The translations under genes were made by a program, and so were the position numbers. From assembly GCA_963281255.1 (NCBI GenBank), contig OY725503.1, positions 1,798,001 through 1,862,000 on the forward strand: a stretch of DNA of 64,000 bases. Reading direction: 5' to 3'. Shown here one piece after another: positions 33,087 to 43,933 of this stretch (the stretch's first letter is position 1; each line of letters starts with the position of its first letter). Origin of the DNA: Aphrocallistes beatrix. Taxonomy: Eukaryota; Porifera; Hexactinellida; Sceptrulophora; Aphrocallistidae. Below the pieces are notes generated by a model. The model made no database searches and was not told the DNA's origin. It saw only the letters and a program-made list of their open reading frames with translations.

Positions 33087-34548
33087 TTGTACTTTTTATA
33101 ATAGAAAAAGCAACAAGTCTGGTTACGATACCAATCCAGAAAAGGTAAATATTCAAGTTCCCGAAAGATCTCGTTGAGCGCAAGCGATGGGTAAACAGCC
33201 TTCCGAATAAGCTAAATATCCGAAATCACCCCGAATATTGGTATATGTATAAAACATTGGCCTACTGGGTAACGGACAGTAAAAGTACAGGGTTCGAATT
33301 GCAAGCCCGCTGACCCACCATCCATATTTGGTCTACCGAATTCCTTCACACCGCAAAGCTCTATAACTATTTACGGGATATTGACAAACGTGGAGTATCG
33401 TCTGAAACACTTCAAAAACATAAGAACGACTAAATCTGAAGAAAGATACTATCTCTTACTGGAATGATCTCGTGAAAACTGTCGATCTCTAACCGTAGCC
33501 TTTCAAGATTTGAAGGATTCCAAAGGTTGGTAAAACTGGATGACTCACTCGTTATTTCTAATGATCTTCAAGTTAGTGCTAATAAAAGGTCCAAAAAATT
33601 CCTGTTCGCCATCTCCTTAACTCACTATCACACAACTTGACACACTATGCACAACTCTATAATATCCTGGACTATATTGATAAAACTCTATTTAATTTAG
33701 CTTCAGAATTGGAATCTAGTGGAAACAGAATTTTGGAGTTATACAACTTTGGGGATAATCCAGACGTTGATCAAGTCAAAGAAAAGGAAATTAAATTCAT
33801 TTGCAACCAGTTGATTTTATTGCATGCTAAAGGTCCAAATGGTTACCGATACGTCGTGAATGTGTTCTTGAAGCGATCAATTTATTCTTACGGAGTCGAT
33901 GTGCATACAAATATCTTCAAGATATTCTCACTCTTCCTTCACAAAAGTATTTACGGTCATATTTTGGAAAGCAGGGTTCTTCCTGGAAGTTTTAACGAAT
34001 GCAAAGAAGTTATTAATAGAATCTTTCTTAAATTGGATGATAATCAAAAAATCTGTTTCATATTGGCAGATGAAATTTACGTGAAACCAGCAATTAGATT
34101 CAGAGGAAATCATATCGTTGGTATGGCAGTTAATCAAGATCAACCCTGCCCTGCTAAAACTATTTTAACACTAATGGTTAACCTTATTTTTGGTGCTCCT
34201 GCATTTGTAGCTCGATTACTTCCAGTAATGAATTTAACAGCAAATTTCTGTTTGAACAATTGCAGATTCTTATTAATATCATCCATGAATCTGGTGGTGT
34301 AATGTTCTCCGTAATGACTGATAATTTAAGTGTCATTCAAAAAACATTCAGATTGTATCACGATCGGTACGTTAGTTCAGATATTACTTCCATATATCAC
34401 CCAAATCCAAACTCTTCCTTTCTTTCCATATTTTTTACTCTACGACCCTATCCATTTGATGAAAAATATTAAGAATAATCTGTTAACGGAGAAAACGCAA
34501 AAGTTAGAATTCAAAGATCCAAGTTCAGATGCTGTAGGTTCAAGCTAA
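33087..34548 (+). pseudogene. P-element-like transposase with THAP domain remnant (THAP9-type), broken
   Basis: The upstream part (33087-33370), in shifting frames, has NRKSNKSGYDTNPEK and CIKHWPTG. C-x2-H with the following W-P is the second metal-binding pair of a THAP finger. The main open frame 33637-34302 contains KICFILADEIYVKPAIRFRG (first catalytic Asp), VGMAVNQDQPCPAKTIL and LIFGAPAFVARLLPV. After a frameshift near 34230 it continues with GGVMFSVMTDNLSV (second Asp) and LYDPIHLMKNIKNNLLTEK, a signature of P-element and THAP9 enzymes. It ends abruptly near 34548. Terminal repeats were not found. Inactive. Confidence 0.75.
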
Positions 34549-34700
34549 ATGGAAAGATATGGGTTGGCCCGAAAGTCCGCGGACTTGCAACTTTTAAAAG
34601 GAAACAATAAGAATAAAGCTAATTAATCTTTGACAATCTTTTAATCCAACAATTTCTCATTTTTCCTACTGTATAATCTGGTTCAGAGATATTAACTGAG

Positions 34701-35345
34701 ATGTCAGAAGTGTATGGAGATGAATGTTCAAAAAAGACGATGATCTACAAGTGGGTTGAGCGATTTTCTGATGGGTGGAAGAGTGTTGAGGATGCACCAC
34801 GTAGTGGCCGCCCAAGTTCCACTATTTTTCATGGCAACATCGAGTATGTGAAGAAGGTAATATATGAGGATCGTCGTACCACTCAGAGAACTGGTCAGAG
34901 AACTAGAAGAGAAGTTGGGAATCGCTAAAACATCTATTCACCTTATACTTACTGAGCATCTTGGAATGACACGAGTTGTCGCTAGATGGATCCCAAACTT
35001 TCAACTGAACAACAGAAACTTTTTGTCGCACTCTTAACAAGCTTGGCAGCACGAGAAGGATTATCTCAAGCGCATTGTGACTGGAGATGAATCATGGTTC
35101 CATTTTTATGAACCTGAGTCCAAATTCAGACTAGCCAATGGAAAAGAAAAGATGAAGCCATGAAAGCGTTTTTCTAATTTTGATGAAACTCCAAACTGCC
35201 ATATATACATGGGTAAAAGGTACCCCAAATAATTTTTTTCCAAGGAATTGAAAAGCTGCCAGAACGATGGCATAAATGTATTCTCCTAAATGGTGAATAT
35301 GTAGAAAAATGTAGTATTGAACTCGACTCATAAAATATATTTTGT
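34701..35345 (+). pseudogene. mariner transposase, frameshifted and internally deleted
   Basis: Starts MSEVYGDECSKKTMIYKWVE with the mariner HTH region (RFSDGWKSVEDAPRSGRPS). Later frames give LAEELEISKTSIHLILTEHL-like remnants, MTRVVARWIPNF, and TGDESWFHFYEPESK with the first catalytic Asp (about 35085). The second and third Asp regions are gone: the sequence jumps to a C-terminal piece containing GIEKLPERWHKC-like residues near 35245. Several stops. Inactive. Confidence 0.75.
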
Positions 35346-35351
35346 ACATAT

Positions 35352-36090
35352 TACATAGGGCATTCTAAAAGTTCTCGTCCCAAAACTGTATCCCAAATGA
35401 GAGTGAAAATAGCATATTTTCGATTTGTCCATTGTATTCCTTAAGGGATCAGCTTCCAATTTGTATATTTGTTTATTTTAAGAGGACAATTATTGTGGTT
35501 CCTATATTAGATTTTTGTGCATCGGTTTAGGGCATTGCCTTTGAACGTGATTTTTGGGGTTCCCTTTGATATATTTCAGTTCTGAGCAGATTTAGATTAA
35601 AACTGATCCCGCCATCCAATTCTACGCATCAACTAACATATATATTGAATTCTCTGAAGTATTATAGTTTGAGGCTGAGGGAATAATTATGTTTTGAAGT
35701 GGTTTAATACCATTTTTGTCCCACTTTTTGAGTGGCGAAAATTGACAAAAAATCCACTAAAAGTGGCATGATATTTTTTCAACACGGGCAATACTATTGA
35801 ACACCTCCCGATTACTTTTTCACATTGGTTCTTAATTATTTCACCTTTTAATGACCTTATTCTACGATTTTCACAACTTTTATTCTCCAAATTCCAACTT
35901 TTCGACACTCCCTAAACCGATGCATAAAAATCTAATATAGGAACCACAATAATTGTCCTTTTAAAATAAACCAATATATAAATTGGAAGCTGATCCCCTA
36001 AGGAATACAATGGACAAATTGAAAATATCCTATTTTCACTCTCATTTGAAATACAGATTTGGGACGAGAACTTTTGGAATGCCCAATGTA
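35352..36090. mobile_element. Foldback element (739 bp) in a mariner
   Basis: Ends TACATAGGGCATTCTAAAAG and CTTTTGGAATGCCCAATGTA. The outer 180 bp of each side are inverted copies (GAGAGTGAAAATAG; GGAACCACAATAATTGTCC). Probable Tc1/mariner-type non-autonomous element with TA target. Open frames in it are by-products of the palindrome. Confidence 0.8.
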
Positions 36091-36127
36091 TTATAATGTT
36101 TCCGCGGACTTTGGGACAACCCTCGTA

Positions 36128-36685
36128 ATATCTATAAACTAAGCTGAACAAGCAAATATCATAAAAACAACTCAATTAAATGACACAGTTTTCATTATCT
36201 TTAAGATGGTGACAACTATAGAGCAGCAAGTGGTTTCAAAAATATTATGCAAACGTGAAAAATCGTACGTTTTGCAAGATATAATATCAAATAAAGCTGT
36301 ATACGATATTAAAAGTAATGCATAAATAAAACCTCGTGTTTCGTAAAATTAAATACGTATATTGCACAAATAAAGATGTACAATAATGATCAGTAAAATT
36401 GCTTTTCTTTTCATAGGGACAATTTAATAAGAATCTTAGACATTAAAATGCAATGTTTTTTTTTTTGTGAAATTTGGCACACAGGTAAATAATAATGAGT
36501 CTACGATAAAGTTCGAAGATCTAAGCGAAATCTTCACACCGCGCCGAGATAGGTAAAATTGTGATGACCAATGAAATTTGTTGCTTTTATAATACAAATA
36601 CATTAGGATCAAGCAGTAGTGAGTCAAGCATACAATCAATTATCAGAATTTTATAATGCGAATCATACGATTCTGTTTCGTATAA
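36128..36685. other. Unassigned AT-rich stretch
   Basis: No gene or bounded repeat recognised. Confidence 0.5.
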
Positions 36686-36887
36686 ACAAGCGGGCTTCGC
36701 TTGCTTGCGCTGCGCGGCTAGCAGACACTTTGTGTCCTCCAGAAGCGCACTGCGGGGACCTGAGGTCGCATTGATTAATTATAAGGGAGATAACATCTCT
36801 AAATACGTCTGTCCTACTGTTATAATCGATATCGCACCAAAAATCACAAAATTTGTCAATTTTTAAAATTTTGATGCGGAATGATGA
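36686..36887 (-). mobile_element. Helitron-like R1, 3' portion, truncated
   Basis: Begins ACAAGCGGGCTTCGCTTGC and stops after GGAATGATGAC, where a foldback element (36889-37193) starts. Confidence 0.75.
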
Positions 36888-36888
36888 C

Positions 36889-37193
36889 TAAGTATTCACC
36901 ATAAAATTTTCATGCAATTTGGAGATGGTTTAGTGGTCGCACAAGGTAGACTCTCCCTCGTACTAATTTATAATGAGACATGTCCAGGTTGAGGCCAGGA
37001 GTTGTAAAAAGCGTACTTCTGACATCTAAATATACTAGTAGCTTGATTTTTGTGATATTTGAGGGTGGTTCTACCACCCTCAAATATCACAAAATGCATG
37101 AAAATTTTATGGTGAATACTTGGTAATGAAGGAAAACTATTTGAAGAGTGTGAATCATAAGATTCAAACTTTGGAATTTCTTGGAGCACCCTA
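36889..37193. mobile_element. Foldback element related to that at 6421
   Basis: AGTATTCACCATAAAATTTT at 36892 pairs with AAAATTTTATGGTGAATACT at 37102. The segment TGCAATTTGGAGATGGTTTAGTGGTCGC and the tail AAGATTCAAACTTTGG match the 6421-8469 element. It contains the 21-bp perfect hairpin at 37048-37094. Confidence 0.65.
37048..37094. repeat. Perfect 21-bp hairpin
   Basis: Arms TTTTGTGATATTTGAGGGTGG and its exact complement, separated by TTCTA. It lies at the centre of a foldback element, so it is probably the element's own core rather than a regulatory site. Confidence 0.85.
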
Positions 37194-37208
37194 ATATATA
37201 TATATATA

Positions 37209-37676
37209 TACACTAACTGGACAAAAGTATTTGTACACTATTTTCTTCATACAAATAGTACTAAATTTTCTTTTCATGAAGGGAAAAGTATTTAAACTCT
37301 AAGAGCTATTAAGAGTCTGATTTAAGATTCGAAATCTTCACATTCGAATTAGTAAGATTTCTAACAAATTGCTCAACTCAATGAGTAAAATTATCAACGT
37401 GTGGCACAAGGGGTAGTACATCACCATCATGTATAGTGATAAAAAGGGACATATGTAGCACAAGGTGGCAGTGATTGATAATTTGAAATAATTGGGAATT
37501 AGTAATTGATTAGAAATATCCTACAATAACTAATTCGAATGCGAAGATTTCGAATTTGAAACCTGATTAGTTGTATCACTTACCGTTTCGGAGTTTTAAT
37601 CTTCATGAATAGACCCATTTAGTATTAAATGCACTTAAGATAATGAAGTGTGCAAATACTTTTGTCAGGGTAGTGT
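37209..37676. mobile_element. R4 MITE, copy C (468 bp)
   Basis: Ends TACACTAACTGGACAAAAGT and TACTTTTGTCAGGGTAGTGTA. Collinear with copy B at 20905 (ATGTATAGTGATAAAAAGGG; TTCGAATTAGT). TA-flanked. Confidence 0.85.
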
Positions 37677-37683
37677 ATATATA

Positions 37684-38196
37684 TACACTCGAACCTCTCT
37701 TATCCGGGCAGTGCCGGACCGGAAGGTGCCCGGATAACAGAATTTGCCCGGATATCGAAGGTCTGGATAAGAGAGGAGCCCGTAACTCAGAAATCAACTT
37801 GAATAGCAGTTTATAGTGTTAAAACTGTCAATTTGTATAACGGGTGAGTTTAAACAATATCTAGATCCCGGAACTTAGAGGTTATCAAAATTTGAGCTCC
37901 GGATAAGAGAGGTGATTGTAAAATATATATTTTATAAAGGAAAAGAAACTATTCCATTGCGATTGATTAATACATTTTAAGCAGTATTTATCCCTGAATA
38001 TATTAGATGTCGCAATTATCTTCCAAATTAATTATCAAAGTTCATTAAATAATATTACATGATAATGATTGCTGGAATTGAGGTTAATAATTGACTTGAA
38101 AATAGAGCAATGCATATTGACTAAATGTCGAAAGGGCTGCCCGGTTGAGAGAGGTGCCCGGATATCGGAGGTCCGGATAAGAGCGATTCGAGTGTA
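37684..38196. mobile_element. Tigger/pogo-like MITE (513 bp)
   Basis: Ends TACACTCGAACCTCTCTTAT and ATAAGAGCGATTCGAGTGTA. GCCCGGATA phrases recur at both sides. The same family starts again at 63935, where the window ends. Confidence 0.85.
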
Positions 38197-38205
38197 TATA
38201 AATAA

Positions 38206-38231
38206 ATATTAATCGAGTTTTAATAGTGAGG
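38206..38231 (-). repeat. Isolated R1 5' terminus
   Basis: Complement of TCCTCACTATTAAAACTCGA, ending at 38231. No R1 body adjoins it; R10 sequence follows directly. Confidence 0.7.
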
Positions 38232-38880
38232 ATGGATGTTACTTTAGCAGCGGATTCAGCAGCGGATTCGCCGTGTCGCACTTAAATGTTAATAACTTTA
38301 TGAATTTGGGTCCGAATTGAAATCTAATCATACCAACGTGTAAAGGAGGTCTGGACGTTTGTGTTGTTAAAATTTGTAGCTATTAAGTAAAAATTTGGTG
38401 AATTTGTGGTCGGTTCAATTTTTCACCAGTTTGGCTCGAACACGAGTGTTTGTTATCTTCGCGGCGGATTCGAAGTCAAACTTAATCGCTTATGACTCGA
38501 AAAGTATTCGTCCTAGATCAAAAATAATTATTCCAGTTGAAAGAAGAGAGTTGGTGTATTTCATTTTTAAGTTTAACTTTCTAAATTTTCACAAAATGAG
38601 TTAGCAGTGACACATCAAATTTAGGTCTCAGTTTTTTGTTAATATCTCATGAAATATTTATGATGCAAACCTTTCCTTTAAACTACGTTTATTTCAGCCT
38701 TGGTGTATTTTGTGTTTCAAATTTTAATATTAATTTTTAAACGAATTATTAATATTTGAATTTTACATTATAATAATGTGATATCACCGGAGTTGTATCT
38801 ATCAGTAATATCTACTTTTAATTACACCAGATCATATTTTGATTGTTTAATTCGGGTCCACAAATAAATTTCGAGCCATT
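38232..38880 (+). mobile_element. R10 Helitron-like repeat, left copy
   Basis: Starts GGATGTTACTTTAGCAGCGG and matches, inverted, the segment 41236-41885 over about 650 bp. No ORF of note. Its relatives end in TCCTGACTATTAATGAGTGT, similar to the R1 5' terminus. Confidence 0.65.
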
Positions 38881-38888
38881 TGATATAT

Positions 38889-39397
38889 ACAAGCGCGCTT
38901 CGCTTGCTTGCGCTGCGCGGCTGGCGGACACTCTGTGTCCGCCAGAGGCTCCCTTCGGTCGCCTGGGGTCATATTGGTTAATTATAAAGGAAATAACATC
39001 TCTAAATACGTCTGTCTTACTGTTATAATCTATATCGCACGAAAAATCACCAAATGTATCAATTTTTAAAATTTTGATGAGTAATGATGACGTCATAGCA
39101 AAGTGATGAGTCATCATTTTTTGATGATAGTATGTGAGACGTGTTAGTATACAGATTCTATCAAAATTTCAGCCTTCTATCTCCTATAATAGCTGAGTTA
39201 TGCTCGAATAACTGTGTTGCTTAACTTTTTAAAATGTGACAATGACGTCATAATTCCATGATGAGTCGACATTTTGGTCTGAGTTCAGAACTTACTGGAG
39301 CCATAGGCAAAAGACCCCCACATGCCAAAAATTAGCTTTCTGTGCCCGCCAGTTTCTTCAATCAATTCGTTACAGATATATATATATATATATATAT
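38889..39397 (-). mobile_element. Helitron-like R1 copy
   Basis: Starts ACAAGCGCGCTTCGCTTGC and continues to the AT tract at 39375-39397, where element R9 interrupts. TGACGTCA and TGAGTCA motifs are intact. Its own 5' terminus is not found beyond R9. Confidence 0.8.
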
Positions 39398-40058
39398 GTT
39401 AGAACAAATTTGCGAAATCAACAATTATGCATAATTGTTCATTTTACGACAATTATGCATAATTGTTCATCTAATGTAACAATTACCATAATTGTTGTGA
39501 AATGAACATTTTTACATAATTGTTTTAAATGTAAGCAACAATTATGCATAATTGTCATCCTGACTCGCGCATTCTGCCTGTCAGCTATCTGTAGCTACCT
39601 TAATGTTAGTAAAGACCTACAGCGTAGCTCCAAGTGTCATAATAAGTTTGACTGACCGTCGGACGAGAAATTTTGGAATTTCGTGTGTTAGACTGAGCCT
39701 TACTTGGCTCCATACGGTTATGCTTGTTGTGTTATAGTGAAATTATAGTTATCTATGTGACAGACTGACTGTGTAGTGTGTAGTGTGTACATATACGTAT
39801 ATACTATACAATGGCTGAAGGCTGAGCTCTGGTCCCGAGGTGCCCCGGTTTTCGGGGAGTGGACTGTACTACCAATTATTTTTTTGTTAAAAAATTGGAT
39901 TTTCTTTGGAACTCAGTAGCACCATTAATAATTATGCATAATTGTTGCTTCCATTTTTAACAATTATGTAAAACTGTTCATTTCACAACAATTATGCATA
40001 ATTGCTACATTAGATGAACAATTATGCATAATTGTTGATTTCGCAAATTTGTTCTAAC
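39398..40058. mobile_element. R9 element built of AATTATGCATAATT palindromes
   Basis: Inverted ends GTTAGAACAAATTTGCGAAA and TTTCGCAAATTTGTTCTAAC. Nine full or degenerate units of AACAATTATGCATAATTGTT, itself a 20-bp palindrome, are placed in both ends (about 39420-39560 and 39930-40038). The middle (39580-39920) is unique and non-coding. It sits in the AT tract of an R1 copy. Class unknown. Confidence 0.8.
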
Positions 40059-40067
40059 AGATATATA

Positions 40068-40095
40068 TATATCCTTACTATTAAAACTCGATTAA
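40068..40095 (+). repeat. Isolated R1 5' terminus
   Basis: TCCTTACTATTAAAACTCGA in plus orientation, opposite to the R1 copies on both sides. Confidence 0.75.
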
Positions 40096-40112
40096 TGTAT
40101 ATTTATATATAT

Positions 40113-40704
40113 ACAAGCGGGCTTCGCTTGCTTGCGCTGCGCGGCTGGCGGACACTTTGTGTCCGCCGGAGGCGCCCTTTGGGCGCCTGAGGTCTCATTA
40201 GTTAATTATTTGGGAGATTCGCTTTTTTGCGCTCCGCGCGCGGCGAACACTTCGTGTCCGCATGAGGCGTCCTTTGGGCGCCTGTGGTCACCATTGATTA
40301 ATCATAAGGGAGATAACATCTCTAAATACGTCTGTCCTACTATTACTAGTATAATCGATATCGCACGAAAAATCACCAAATTTGTCAATTTTTATAATTT
40401 TGACGCGTAATGATGACGTCATAACAAAGCGATGAGTCATCATTTTTTGATGAAAGTATCATATGTGAAGTATGTTAGTATACATATTCTATTAAAATTT
40501 CAGCCTTCTATCTCCTATAATGGCTGAGTTATGCCCGAATAACTGTGTTGCTTAACTTTTAAAAATGTGACAATGACGCCATACTTCCATGATGAGTAGA
40601 CATTTTGCTGTGAGCTCGGAACTTACTGGAGCCATAGCCAAAAGATTCCTACATGCCAAAAATCAGCTTTCTGCGCCTGGCAGTTTCTTCAATCAATTCG
40701 TAAC

Positions 40705-40741
<37 letters not shown>

Positions 40742-40806
40742 TTAATCGAGTTTTAATAGTAAGGATATACACAAACAAACAATAATCGAGTTTTAATAGT
40801 AAGGAT
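40113..40806 (-). mobile_element. Helitron-like R1 with doubled 3' block and doubled 5' terminus
   Basis: The GC-rich 3' block occurs twice in tandem (40113-40205 and 40212-40295), the second more diverged. The body follows, and the 5' terminus is present twice (ending 40766 and 40806). One CRE-like motif has changed to TGACGCCA. Confidence 0.8.
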
Positions 40807-41216
40807 ATTGACCATATTTGGAGAATGTTTAGGTTGGTCGTTCCTAGCAACGGCCAGGAATGTTGAAAAATTCCGATCTCCAAATTTTAGAGTAACCATA
40901 TCGAGTGACCCCTTGTTCTTCTCGGCTAGGTTCAGCGAGTACGAATATGCTAACGCTCTAATATATCATATGTTGAATATATGAAGTTTACCACATTCAA
41001 CTATACCTGCCACTATGGCATATCCACAAAAACTATATATTCCACAAATGATATATTAGAGCGTTCTAATTAGCATACTCGTACTCGCTGAACCTAGCCG
41101 AGAAGAACAAGGGGTAACTCGATATGGTTACTCCAAAATTTGGAGATCAGAATTTTTCAACATTCCTGGTCATTGCTAGGAACGGCCAACTTAAACATTC
41201 TCCAAATATGGTCAAT
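40807..41216. mobile_element. R8 palindromic MITE (410 bp)
   Basis: Arms of about 180 bp are nearly exact inverted copies: ATTGACCATATTTGGAGAAT to CATATGTTGAA, and back. The interior CCATATCGAGTGACCCCTTG, TTCTCGG and GAGTACGAAT is shared with the large palindrome at 46327-48310. Inserted directly after an R1 5' terminus. Non-coding. Confidence 0.85.
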
Positions 41217-41235
41217 ATATATACGTATATCACAT

Positions 41236-42225
41236 ATGGCTGGAAATTTATTTGTGGACCCGAATTAAACAATCAAAATATGATCTGGTGTGATTAAAAT
41301 TAGATATTACTGATAGATACAACTCCAGTGATACCACATTATTATAATGTAAATTCAAATATTAATAATTCTTTAAAAATTTATATTTTAATTTGAAATT
41401 TGAAACACAAAATACACCAAGGCTGAAATAAACGTTGTTCAAAGGAAATGTTTGTATCATAAATATTTCATGAGATATTAACCAAAAACTGAGACCTAAA
41501 TTAATGCGTCGTGTCACTGCTAACTCATTTTGTGAAAATTTATAAAATTAAACTTAAGAATGAAATACACCAACTCTTTTCTTTTACTGGTATAATTATT
41601 TTTGATCTAGGACGAATACATTTCGAGTTATAAGCGATTAAGTGTGACTTCGAATCCGCCGCGAAGATAACAAACACTCGTGTTCGAGCCAAAATAGTGA
41701 AAAATTGAACCGACCACAAATTCACCAAATTTTTTCTTATTAGTTACAAAATTTAACAACACAAACGTCCAGACCTCCTCTACACGTTGGTATGATTAGA
41801 TTTCAAATCGGATCCAAATTCATCAAGTTATTAGCATTTAAGTCTGACACGGCGAATCCGCTGCTAAAGTAACACTCATGAACTATGAAAAATTGAATCG
41901 ACCTTAGATTCGCTAAATCTTAGCTTATCGACTTCAAATTTTAACCACATAAACGTCCAGACTTGTAGCACATATGTGTCTAAGATAGATTCGATAGCTC
42001 GTATAACTTTTGAGATATTCAAGAAAAACCGTGACAAAAATTAAAAGGTAAATTGCTAAGTCATCACTGGATATTTCGGGATTTGAATTGAGATTATGAA
42101 ACGTGCAGACCTCTTCTACAAGTTGATATAATCAGATTTCAATTCGGACCTAAATTCATAAAGTTATTAACATTTAAGTGCGACACGGCGAATCCGCAGC
42201 TAAAGTAACACTCATTAATAGTCAG
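41236..42225 (-). mobile_element. R10 Helitron-like repeat, inverted copy plus diverged units
   Basis: 41236-41885 is an inverted copy of 38232-38880. Two diverged partial repeats of its 5' part follow (AACGTCCAGAC near 41950; GAAACGTGCAGAC near 42098). The last ends with the complement of TCCTGACTATTAATGAGTGT near 42225, taken here as the family's 5' terminus. Confidence 0.65.
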
Positions 42226-42272
42226 GATACATAGTATATATATATAATATACATACGTATACAGTTATGAAC

Positions 42273-42298
42273 ATTAATCGAGTTTTAATAGTAAGGAT
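42273..42298 (-). repeat. Isolated R1 5' terminus
   Basis: Complement of TCCTTACTATTAAAACTCGA, preceded on the element's 5' side by A. No body attached. Confidence 0.75.
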
Positions 42299-43031
42299 GA
42301 TTGAAAAAAAGTTTATATAAAAAAGTTATTTTATGATCAAAATGATTGATCATACATATAACACACTTTAATGATTGTCAACGACGTGGACTGAAATTGG
42401 TTGAATATTCAAGTATAATAATCTTTAGTAATGTGAAATTTGTGGATTCAAATTGACCCTACCTACATTCAGGATGATTTGACTTAATACAAAGTAAATT
42501 CTATTTATCACGAACCTAAATTTTCTGCTACAGTTCTGATTTCAATAAAGTAACTGCAGACAAATGGCAAATCAGGATACTTAGGAGAGAACAAGAAAGC
42601 GACGTATTGTTTCTCTAATATTCTCAAGGGGCCACTGGGTAACTCTGCGGACACGCAGTGTCGGCAAGCCGCGAAGCGCAAGCTAGCGAAGCGAGCTTGT
42701 TATATATTATAATGTGAAACATCTAAGATTTCAAAAATAATTTCTAATGATAGGTTATATGTCTATGTATATTGTGGTTGAATAAAATTGGGTAAATGAT
42801 CGCAAGGTAGATGATTAAGGAGAATTTTAACTGCATCTTTTTTCTAGGGAGGGAAGCACCCTCCCTAGAAAAAAGGTGAGGGGCTGCACCCCCCGACTCC
42901 AAAATACAAAAATAAAAATTTTTAATGAAATGTTGTTAGATTTATGCGTTGCTTAGTTAAATGATTTTGGTCAGTATGGGCAATATCCTGCATGTTATTT
43001 GTAATATCTACCTCTTCAAAATTGATTATAT
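42299..43031. other. Mostly unassigned, with an R1 3' scrap and a hairpin
   Basis: An R1 3' end in plus orientation lies at about 42640-42700 (GCTAGCGAAGCGAGCTTGT). A perfect 16-bp stem, TTTTTTCTAGGGAGGG / CCCTCCCTAGAAAAAA with loop AAGCA, is at 42838-42874. A GC-rich tail (GGGGCTGCACCCCCCGAC) follows it. No gene. Confidence 0.6.
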
Positions 43032-43933
43032 CATAGCCTACTGTATATAAGGCCGTACAGTAACTTGTGGATTTGGGACTAGGGATGCGGAGGAAGACCG
43101 TTGAACTAATACATGAGCTGCCTTAAATCATCTCATAAAGGATTGAATTTTGAGGTCGAAATTATATGATCACTTAATAGGAAGTAGTATATTCGCTATC
43201 AAATGGAATTACATTCGAATGTGTAGCCATTACAGTTTTCAAGATATAACGCCAACTGTGCCAACATTCCATGAAAAAATTCCAAATTTTTCATATTAAC
43301 CCATTCACATCTCAGTTCTATGCGAAAAAATTTTCAATAAAACACTTAGAAGTGCCCCTAAACGGCCTCTGAAAATCACCAAATTTTTCACAAATATAAC
43401 CTATTGCGCAACCATATGGTGACTAATCAAAGTTTTAACAATGTATATGGGTACTTTGACACCATATTTATATATGCTGATAATACATTCCTAAGCTCTA
43501 TTGTGCTTTGTAAATGATTTAAGGCAGCTCATGTATTAGTTCACCGGTCTTCCTCCGCATCCCTGGTCCCAAATCCGCAAGTTACTCTGAGCATAGGCGT
43601 CGTAACCCATCCGGTTACCCGGCAAAGGCCGGGCGGCCCAGAGTGAATGCCGGGTACTACCAGGTCTAATGCCGGATGCTACCCGGTAAAAAGACCGGGT
43701 ACTACCCGGTAAAAAGCTTGGTGCTATTATGTACTGGTAATTGACTGTTACTAATTCCTCATGTAGATCAAGGGTTCACGGCCCATTTGGCTGACGGTGA
43801 CGCTGGATCAGCTGAAGATACGGCCCGATTAACTGACTGAACGGCCCTGGATTATTGTGGCCGGGCAGTCCAAGGGTAGGAAATAAAGTTTACGACGCCT
43901 ATGACTGTGAGGCCTTATATACAGTAGGCTATG
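43032..43933. mobile_element. R3 palindromic element, second copy, with nested R2
   Basis: Ends CATAGCCTACTGTATATAAG and TATACAGTAGGCTATG. ATTATAT occurs directly before and after (7-8 bp duplication). The left arm is shortened compared with 11748-12730. The right arm is interrupted by R2 at 43592-43903. Confidence 0.85.
43592..43903. mobile_element. 312-bp hAT MITE R2, copy 2
   Basis: Same ends and length as 7106-7417, about 97% identical by eye. Flanks ACTCTGAG and ACTGTGAG are an 8-bp duplication with one mismatch. Confidence 0.9.

Larger units (their letters stand above)
34558..36127 (+). mobile_element. mariner element split by a foldback element
   Basis: Ends ATGGGTTGGCCCGAAAGTCC and GGACTTTGGGACAACCCTCG-TA are mariner inverted repeats (GGTTG-CCC-AAAGTCCGCGGACT). 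The right end is reached only after a 739-bp foldback insertion (35352-36090). Confidence 0.8.

Noticed and set aside
35687-36175. Minus-strand frames in the mariner/foldback region
   Set aside because: They lie in the inverted arms and core of a non-coding foldback element.
39420-40040. Regular palindromic units suggesting a CRISPR-like array
   Set aside because: Spacing is irregular, units are split between two inverted ends, and the context is a eukaryotic transposon.
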